Shown here piece after piece: positions 58,130-64,000 of a DNA stretch of 64,000 nt (within the stretch, counting starts at the first letter, position 1; every line of letters starts with the position of its first letter). Both the position numbers and the translations under genes were made by a program. The DNA lies in assembly GCA_013298215.1 (NCBI GenBank), contig JAAFKE010000007.1, forward strand, positions 1 to 64,000. Direction: 5' to 3'. The notes below the pieces were generated by a model. The model had not been told where the DNA came from, searched no databases, and saw only the letters and a list, made by a program, of their open reading frames with translations. This DNA comes from Cytophagales bacterium. Lineage in GTDB: Bacteria; Bacteroidota; Bacteroidia; Cytophagales; Spirosomataceae.

Positions 58130-59698
58130 TCAAGCGCCGTATTGTTTCACAAGTTGCTCGGCACAAAACGTACCATCCATGGCCGCCGACATAATGCCGC
58201 CAGCGTAGCCTGCACCCTCACCGCACGGAAAAAGTCGTTTTATTTGTGGGTGTTCGGCCGTATCGCGGTTGCGCGGTATGCGCACTGGCGACGAAGTACG
58301 GCTCTCAATACCAATAAGTTGCGCATCGTTGCTGACGTACCCGCGCATTTTTTGGCCAAACTGTTTGAGGCCATCTCTCAGTGGTTCGGTAATGTGGGCT
58401 GGCAGGTATTCGCGCAAATCCAACGACTCCAAACCTGGTTGGTACGACGTTTCATTTAAACTTCCAGACGTTTTGAACTGCGTAAAATCCAGCACGCGCT
58501 GGGCGGGGGCCGTTTGCCGCCCACCCGCCACCGCGCAGGCGCGTTGCTCAATGTCTTTTTGGAGTTGCAAGCCCGCCAAAGCGCCAAACTGCTGGTACGC
58601 TTCCAGGTCTTGCGCCTCCACGCTCACCACCATGCCCGAGTTGGCAAACCGCGAATCGCGCCGCGACGGCGACATTCCGTTCACGACCAACTCGCCTGGG
58701 GCGGTGGCGGCTGGCACAATGAACCCCCCTGGGCACATACAAAACGAAAAAACGCCGCGCTGCACGCCCTTGTAGCGGGTTTGCGCCACCAAGCTGTAGG
58801 AGGCCGCTGGCAGCAGGCCACGGTCGGTGGTTTTATACTGTAAATTGTCGATCAGGGCCTGCTGGTGCTCGATCCGCACGCCGATGGCAAAAGACTTGGC
58901 CTCGATCAGTACATTTTTGCGTTGCAGCAGTTCAAAAATATCCCGCGCCGAGTGTCCCGTGGCCAAAATTGTACCTATCCCTGTCAATTCTTGTCCGTTG
59001 GTTGTTACAACGCCCTTTATTTTTTCGGCTTCAATAATCAAATCTTGCACGCAGGTTTCAAAGTGTATTTCGCCGCCCGCGTTCAGAATACTCTCGCGGA
59101 GGCTTTGCACCACGGCGGGCAGTTTGTTGGTGCCAATGTGCGGGTGAGCCTCGTGCAAAATCCGTTCGGTGGCTCCGTGGGCAACCAATATTTCGAGCGC
59201 GCGGCGAATGTCGCCCCGCTTCTTTGAACGCGTATACAGTTTGCCGTCGGAGTACGTACCCGCGCCGCCCTCGCCGAAACAGTAGTTAGATTCAGGATTT
59301 ACGACGTGGTCGCGGTTGATGGCCGCCAGGTCGCGCCGCCGCGCCCGCACGTCTTTGCCGCGTTCAATTACAATTGGTTTTATGTTCAGTTCGATGAGCC
59401 GCAGGGCCGCAAACATACCCGCTGGCCCAGCACCCACCACAATGGCGGCGGGGCGCAGGCGCACGTCGGGGTAGTTTTTTTGGTACGCAATAATCGGCGG
59501 CGGGGTCTGGTCCACAAAAACGTCGGCACTCACGTTCACCTTAATGTTTCCGTGGCGGGCATCGATCGACTGGCGGGTTTGTCGCACCGCCATCGCGGCG
59601 GGGTTGTCTATGCCCAACTGCGCCCCAATTTCGGTCTGCAGCTTGGCATCGTCGAGCGCAATATCGGGGGGTAATGTCAGGTGAACTGTTTGGTGCAT
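58130..59698 (-). CDS. FAD-dependent dehydrogenase (COG2509-like)
   Basis: The 522-residue flavoprotein has the dinucleotide-binding motif AAIVVGAGPAGMFAALRLIE and the FAD GG-motif ERGKDVRARRRDL, then a long conserved region including EGGAGTYSDGKLYTRSKKRG and GTILATGHSARDIFELL. The N-terminal 90 residues form a separate alpha/beta domain. The family's substrate is unknown; it is widespread and often called 'uncharacterised FAD-dependent dehydrogenase'. It may be in an operon with the Nudix gene. Confidence 0.88.
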   Translation of the reverse strand: MHQTVHLTLPPDIALDDAKLQTEIGAQLGIDNPAAMAVRQTRQSIDARHGNIKVNVSADVFVDQTPPPIIAYQKNYPDVRLRPAAIVVGAGPAGMFAALRLIELNIKPIVIERGKDVRARRRDLAAINRDHVVNPESNYCFGEGGAGTYSDGKLYTRSKKRGDIRRALEILVAHGATERILHEAHPHIGTNKLPAVVQSLRESILNAGGEIHFETCVQDLIIEAEKIKGVVTTNGQELTGIGTILATGHSARDIFELLQRKNVLIEAKSFAIGVRIEHQQALIDNLQYKTTDRGLLPAASYSLVAQTRYKGVQRGVFSFCMCPGGFIVPAATAPGELVVNGMSPSRRDSRFANSGMVVSVEAQDLEAYQQFGALAGLQLQKDIEQRACAVAGGRQTAPAQRVLDFTQFKTSGSLNETSYQPGLESLDLREYLPAHITEPLRDGLKQFGQKMRGYVSNDAQLIGIESRTSSPVRIPRNRDTAEHPQIKRLFPCGEGAGYAGGIMSAAMDGTFCAEQLVKQYGA

Positions 59699-59728
59699 AG
59701 CTTATAAACTATTTTCGGGCTGTGGTGG

Positions 59729-61216
59729 TTAATTTTTAGTCAGTTTTTCCATGGCTTTTCGCATGGCATCGTTGCGGGTGCGCTGTTGTAGCACTTTGGG
59801 CGCGGCTTGGCGTTCTTTGCAGTCGAAAGCCGCGCAACGCTCGCAGGTCTCGTTTACCTCAACGCCCAGTATCAAGGGGTCGTCCATAAATTTAATGAGC
59901 TGCCTCACGTGGTCGTCAATCAAAATCCCCATCGAAACGCACACATTTTGGTTAGGATTCGGTTGGTTCGATTTGGCAAACGAAATCACTAAGTACTCTT
60001 CTTTGCTGTCCATGTACCGCGACCGTTGCACCCGCACCAAGGTCTCGGCATTGGGCAAAGGGTTGGTCGCGATCTCTTGCAGGGCTTTTATGGCAATCCA
60101 GCGGCGGCAGTAGTGTTCGTCTTTTACGGTGTGTGGGCGGTGTTTGCGGGCAATGTGCATTTCTTTGGTCACTTCATAAACGGCCTGGTTGGGCTGGTTG
60201 CTGATCCGAAAGAAAAACAACTGGCGCACGTCAAAATACTTGGGTAGCACGTTGCTCAATCGGTAGCAAAAGGTTTCGGGGGTGGTATTGAAATAGGCCA
60301 TTATTTCGAGGAGTTTTTGGCCGTCGAAACTGGGTTGGGCAAAAAAGCTGGCCATTTTTTCGGCCATCAGTTTGTGTTTAATCAGAATGGCACTCGAAAA
60401 ATACGCCGCTTTGTAGTTGTTGAGGAGCTCCTCGAAGGTTTCGGCTTTTACGAGGGAGGTGGTGTCGAGCCGCTTCTTGAGTTTCATGTACTGATAGCCC
60501 ACCTCGCGCCCAAATATAAAAGCGCGTTGGTTGTCCGACAGCTGCTTGTTGATGTAGAGCCGCATTTGTTCGCCTTTTGGGATGGTCATTGAGCGAACGT
60601 CGGCAAGTTCGGGGTACTTGTCGGGGTCGATGTTTTCAATCTGGTAGCCGTAGTGCTTTTTTAGGAGATCAGAAAGGTATTTTTCGTCCAGCAAAACAGT
60701 GTCGGCAATGTCAAACTCCTCCAAAAACCACTCGGCTTCTTGTTCCAAATCTTCAAAATAATTGTCGTACATCTCCTGGTAGGTTCGGAGCGCCGAGAAA
60801 TAAAACTGCTCGACCGACATATTATAATTGCGCGATATTTCGATGAGCGTTCCAATGAAGGCACTCAATTTGGTGGGCGCATCCGACAGCATTTGCAGCA
60901 GGTCGGCGGGGTCTATGCCGAACATATTGAGGGGCAGTTCGGTCAAAATGTTGGAGTTGAGCAGTTCGGAAATAGGCTCCAATTTTTTGCTCAATTTCAA
61001 AGACACCAGCGAGTCGTAGTCCACGCCAAAAGCCTCCGACAACGCCATAATCTTGTCCGACTTGGGGTACTTTCGGCCTTTTTCTATTTCATTAATGTAC
61101 GAAATCGAAAGCCCCGATTTTATCGATAAGTCATTCAAAGACAGGCTTTTGTCGATCCGTAGTTGTTTGAGCTTTAACCCAAAAAGCAGGCGAATATGAT
61201 CTTGGTTAAGAGCCAC
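59729..61216 (-). CDS. XRE-family regulator with a DUF955-like domain lacking the zinc motif
   Basis: Reading from GTG 61216 gives 495 residues; the longer open frame continues 37 codons upstream without a start in good context. An N-terminal Cro/CI-type helix-turn-helix (KQLRIDKSLSLNDLSIKSGL, then ISYINEIEKGRKYP) is followed by a long helical region and a DUF955/ImmA-like domain in which the usual HExxH is replaced by GREVGYQYM, so it should not be a peptidase. The C-terminus has a Cys-rich DUF2083-like segment (NETCERCAAFDCKERQ). Such proteins act as transcriptional regulators of fatty acid or propionate metabolism. The target operon is not evident. Confidence 0.82.
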   Translation of the reverse strand: MALNQDHIRLLFGLKLKQLRIDKSLSLNDLSIKSGLSISYINEIEKGRKYPKSDKIMALSEAFGVDYDSLVSLKLSKKLEPISELLNSNILTELPLNMFGIDPADLLQMLSDAPTKLSAFIGTLIEISRNYNMSVEQFYFSALRTYQEMYDNYFEDLEQEAEWFLEEFDIADTVLLDEKYLSDLLKKHYGYQIENIDPDKYPELADVRSMTIPKGEQMRLYINKQLSDNQRAFIFGREVGYQYMKLKKRLDTTSLVKAETFEELLNNYKAAYFSSAILIKHKLMAEKMASFFAQPSFDGQKLLEIMAYFNTTPETFCYRLSNVLPKYFDVRQLFFFRISNQPNQAVYEVTKEMHIARKHRPHTVKDEHYCRRWIAIKALQEIATNPLPNAETLVRVQRSRYMDSKEEYLVISFAKSNQPNPNQNVCVSMGILIDDHVRQLIKFMDDPLILGVEVNETCERCAAFDCKERQAAPKVLQQRTRNDAMRKAMEKLTKN

Positions 61217-61277
61217 GTGGATAGGTATGAACAATTGATGAAATAAACAATTTAGCGAACACCGCTGGGTGGTTCGT

Positions 61278-63869
61278 TTATTTTTCTTCGTTGGTATTAA
61301 AAGTAGGAACGATGATGTTTTGGCCAAAAAACAGGGCGTTCAAAAAAAGTTTATTGGTGCCGTACCAGATGCCCCTAAAATTGGGGTTGTCGGCAAAAAG
61401 TATGATCCTGCCGTTGCCCTCGCCTGCCACCAAAATACCCGCCGAGCCCGCAATTTTCTTCAAACTTTGCGGGTGCACGTAGCCGTTCAGCAGGGGTTTG
61501 TCGGCATATTGCACCACCGTATTAAAACCCACGCCCGACGGTTCTAAAAACGTGTTGTTGTTTCGATAGAGCGCAATTTTGCGGGTGCTGTAGCCGTAGC
61601 CGAGCGGGTGGGTGGTGTCTAAATCGGCCTCATAAATGCTGCCTCCCGTGTTTTTTGCGCCCTCCGTAGCAATGGCATCCTCAAAATTAATGCGTGTTTT
61701 TTTGATGCTCAAGGAGTCGGCTTTTGTGGCGGTTCTCAGCTTTTCTTTGGCCAAGCCGTTTTTTATGGCCCACTCCGAAGCCGTTTTTAGGGTAATGAGC
61801 GTGCCGCCGTTGGCCACCCAATTTTTAATTTTTGTTACCAAAGCGGCATCATTCGGGTACTGCCCCGACACCATCACCAACGTGTTGTAGCGGTTTAGGT
61901 TCAGCCTGGCCAGGTTGGGCAGTTCCACCTTGGTTATCGGCATTCCTACTTTGGTGTCTAACAAGTGCCAAACTTCGCCAGCCTCGTAGGCACTCACGCC
62001 CTGCCCAACCACCAGCAGTGCTTCGGGCTTGGTGGTTTTTTGGATGAAATTACTGCCCAAGTCTACCCCATTTTGGGCAAAACCAGTGCTAAGACCCACA
62101 AAGCCGACGTTGGCATCCTGGCTTATCTTTCGCACCACCGAAAAAACAGAGTCGGACGTGAGCGTCTGAATCTGCAACGGTATCACCAGCGTACCGTAGC
62201 CAAATTGGCGGTTGTTGGTCTTGAAAGGCTTGCTCGAAACCTTCACGGCAACGCCCGCTTTCTGCAACTGATACAACGCCTTGGTGGCATTGTAGTCGCT
62301 GTAGTTTAGAGCGTAGGCGTAGTCCGATTTTTGGACAGCGGGCTGCTTGCCGTCGAGGGTTTCTGCTTTGATAATACTGCCCTTGGTGAACGCCGTTTTG
62401 AGTTCGGCGTGCGGAAGCCCGAACGACAGGGCCAAGTTCCAGGCCGAGGCATCGTAAAAAATACTGTCGGCAAACTTGGTGGGGCGTTCAAAAATAGACT
62501 GCACCATTCGGTATTGTGGCTGCGACGTGGGTATTAATAGGGCCTGGCCTTTTTCAAAATTAAGTCCGTCGGCACTCACGGGCGCGTCCAATTCATAACA
62601 TTCAATTTTGTGCTGGAGCATCAACCGCGTAAACTCCCGAACCCTGGTGGCATCGCTCGCGTCGCCGATCACGTAGGCTTTCACGGGTTTTTTTAGCGCG
62701 TCGTTCACGGCAGTAGAAAAAAACTCGCGCTGAAACTTCAACAGTTCAGTTCGGTTGTCTTGGCTTGCTTTGAGCGTAGCGAGGGCATTGACCAGTTGGT
62801 TTCTGATCGTAAAAGCAAAAGTAAGCACGCCGTTTTGGCTTTCTTGAACGTGGCCCCGCGCGCTACCTTGCTCGAAGAGCAGCCCCAAGCCACCCTGCAT
62901 ATCTGGGTACGAAGACCCGTAGCCAGGGTACAAATTGTCGAACGATTCTTTGGTATAATACAACGCGCCGATGTCGTTCATGGCCGACTCAAAGTATTTG
63001 GCAAATTTGGTGTTTAGGGTCTTGTAAACGTAAGTTGGCACGAGCGGGTTTTCGGCGTTTTCTTTCGATGGCTCGAAGAAAAAAGTGGAGTTAGTACCCA
63101 TTTCGTGGTGGTCGGTCACAACATTGGGATACCACGAATGGTACATCTTCAACCTGTTTTGGCTTTCGACGTGTACGTTCAAGTACCAGTCGCGGTTGGG
63201 GTCAAACCAGTAGTGGTTCATCCGCCCGCCAGGCCAAACCTCGTTGTGTTCGCGGTCGGCGGGGTCGGCACTTGGCGGTTCGGCGCGGTGCACATTCACC
63301 CAGTTCACAAAGCGGTCGCGCCCGTCGGGGTTCAGCACGGGTTCGATCAGCACCACCGCCTCGTCCATCAGCTTTTTAAGGTCAGCATCCTCGCAGGCGG
63401 CCAGGTAATACGCCGTTAGAATCATGGCCTCGCCGCCCGATGTTTCGTTGCCGTGCACGTTGGCCCCCAATTGCACCACCACGGGCATACTGGTTACGTC
63501 GGGCATGGGCTTGGTGGGGTCGGTCAGCGTGAGGTGGTCGCGCTGGATGTTTTCTAATTTCGACAGGTTCGACTTGGCACTAAACGCCACGTAAATCTGC
63601 GGGCGCATCTCGTTGGTGTAGCCAATGGTCTGAATTTTGGCGCGTTGGGTGGCGGTGGTCAGGTACGTCATGTAGTTCACGATCATGTCGTAGCGGGCCT
63701 GGTGGCTGCCAATCGGAAAGCCAAAAAACTGTTCGGGCGTTTTGATGGCCGCGTTAAATTTTTTGCCAGGAAAGTAGTAGTTGTTTTGGCTATACGACTC
63801 AAAACCAACCACCACGATCGCCAGAAAGAGCAGGGCAATTTTGAAAAAATGGGTAAAACGTGGTCTCAT
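61278..63869 (-). CDS. Secreted M14-family zinc carboxypeptidase
   Basis: The 863-residue product has a signal peptide, and the M14 zinc ligands are in VVQLGANVHGNETSGGEAM (His139, Glu142) and TDHHEMGTN (His254 or His255), with LNPDGRDRFVNW (substrate region) and FDPNRDWYL. After the catalytic domain (about 40-370) comes a long C-terminal part with several Ig-like or glutamine-amidotransferase-like folds (for example LLVVGQGVSAYEAGEVW). Typical of Bacteroidota secreted M14 proteins; probably exported to the periplasm or outside. It is separated from the XRE gene by 61 bases. Confidence 0.92.
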   Translation of the reverse strand: MRPRFTHFFKIALLFLAIVVVGFESYSQNNYYFPGKKFNAAIKTPEQFFGFPIGSHQARYDMIVNYMTYLTTATQRAKIQTIGYTNEMRPQIYVAFSAKSNLSKLENIQRDHLTLTDPTKPMPDVTSMPVVVQLGANVHGNETSGGEAMILTAYYLAACEDADLKKLMDEAVVLIEPVLNPDGRDRFVNWVNVHRAEPPSADPADREHNEVWPGGRMNHYWFDPNRDWYLNVHVESQNRLKMYHSWYPNVVTDHHEMGTNSTFFFEPSKENAENPLVPTYVYKTLNTKFAKYFESAMNDIGALYYTKESFDNLYPGYGSSYPDMQGGLGLLFEQGSARGHVQESQNGVLTFAFTIRNQLVNALATLKASQDNRTELLKFQREFFSTAVNDALKKPVKAYVIGDASDATRVREFTRLMLQHKIECYELDAPVSADGLNFEKGQALLIPTSQPQYRMVQSIFERPTKFADSIFYDASAWNLALSFGLPHAELKTAFTKGSIIKAETLDGKQPAVQKSDYAYALNYSDYNATKALYQLQKAGVAVKVSSKPFKTNNRQFGYGTLVIPLQIQTLTSDSVFSVVRKISQDANVGFVGLSTGFAQNGVDLGSNFIQKTTKPEALLVVGQGVSAYEAGEVWHLLDTKVGMPITKVELPNLARLNLNRYNTLVMVSGQYPNDAALVTKIKNWVANGGTLITLKTASEWAIKNGLAKEKLRTATKADSLSIKKTRINFEDAIATEGAKNTGGSIYEADLDTTHPLGYGYSTRKIALYRNNNTFLEPSGVGFNTVVQYADKPLLNGYVHPQSLKKIAGSAGILVAGEGNGRIILFADNPNFRGIWYGTNKLFLNALFFGQNIIVPTFNTNEEK

Positions 63870-63904
63870 TTGCTAATGCGTTTATGGGTTTGGAGGGTGG
63901 TTAA

Positions 63905-64000
63905 TCAAAGGTTTTTTAGGGCTGCGATGGTCTGAACAGGGTCTGCCGACGAAAATACAAAGTTGCCCGCCACCAGCGCGTCTGCGCCCGCTTCGATGAG
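63905..64000 (-). CDS. rpe: Ribulose-phosphate 3-epimerase (3' end only)
   Basis: The last 31 codons read LIEAGADALVAGNFVFSS, then ADPVQTIAALKNL and a TGA at 63905-63907. This is the C-terminal signature of ribulose-phosphate 3-epimerase, a TIM-barrel enzyme of the pentose phosphate pathway that interconverts ribulose-5-phosphate and xylulose-5-phosphate. The rest lies beyond the window. Confidence 0.88.
   Translation of the reverse strand, partial: LIEAGADALVAGNFVFSSADPVQTIAALKNL

Overview
The window looks like chromosomal DNA of a Bacteroidota bacterium of the Cytophagales type (Spirosoma, Runella and Dyadobacter relatives). This rests on a type B gliding/T9SS C-terminal sorting domain, DUF4097, DUF4105, DUF1599 and BT_3928 family proteins, several TAnnTTTG promoter boxes with almost no Shine-Dalgarno signal, and the BT_3928-DUF1599 / folP-cdaA neighbourhood. 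No plasmid, phage, rRNA, CRISPR or complete insertion sequence was seen. Both ends cut a gene: gapN-like at the left, rpe at the right.

Layout. 1-4.6 kb: gapN-like gene, tRNA-Leu(CAA), a DUF4038 glycosidase and an OmpA/PD40 protein. 4.6-12.05 kb: a tight run of five genes behind a near-perfect promoter (polytopic membrane protein, acyltransferase 3, GT2 glycosyltransferase, a 906-residue unrecognised anchored protein, an AlgJ/AlgX-like SGNH protein). This is a candidate system for building and acylating a surface glycan. tRNA-Val(GAC) lies antisense at its end and overlaps the last stop codon. 12.1-19.0 kb: an AT-rich accessory patch with a DUF4143 ATPase, a MazEF-like and a VapBC-like toxin-antitoxin pair (both toxins frame-shifted), repeated leader/hairpin elements, three secreted or hypothetical genes and about 0.6 kb of unassigned DNA.

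19-34 kb: housekeeping genes, including a sialidase-fold protein, a 2-hydroxyacid dehydrogenase, pdxA plus a coupled radical SAM gene, recQ, a membrane MutS homologue, a 7TM/histidine kinase/NarL regulator operon, pyrE, a CBS-domain transporter, Nudix, DUF983 and an IscA-like protein without its C-terminal cysteines. 34-44 kb: YqgE/AlgH, an outer-membrane barrel, LolA-like, GT2, cytochrome c, a PQQ sugar dehydrogenase, an LEA-like protein, an inositol monophosphatase, DUF4105, rsmI and queG. 44-64 kb: a T9SS type B adhesin-like protein, a LolD-like ABC ATPase, a DUF4097 repeat protein, Sua5/YrdC, GT2, BT_3928, DUF1599, folP, cdaA, SanA/YdcF, parC, a CoA pyrophosphatase-type Nudix, an FAD dehydrogenase, an XRE/DUF955-type regulator, an M14 peptidase and rpe.

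Most of the window is compact. Operon partners overlap by 1-4 bases, and eight convergent pairs abut or overlap at their 3' ends, mostly without a visible terminator. The most unusual material is the 12-19 kb patch. There a hairpin plus CTAACCTATGA element occurs twice around the MazEF-like pair (a third copy lies at 27.8 kb), a 49-base repeat brackets the VapBC-like pair, and the two pairs share a near-identical promoter.
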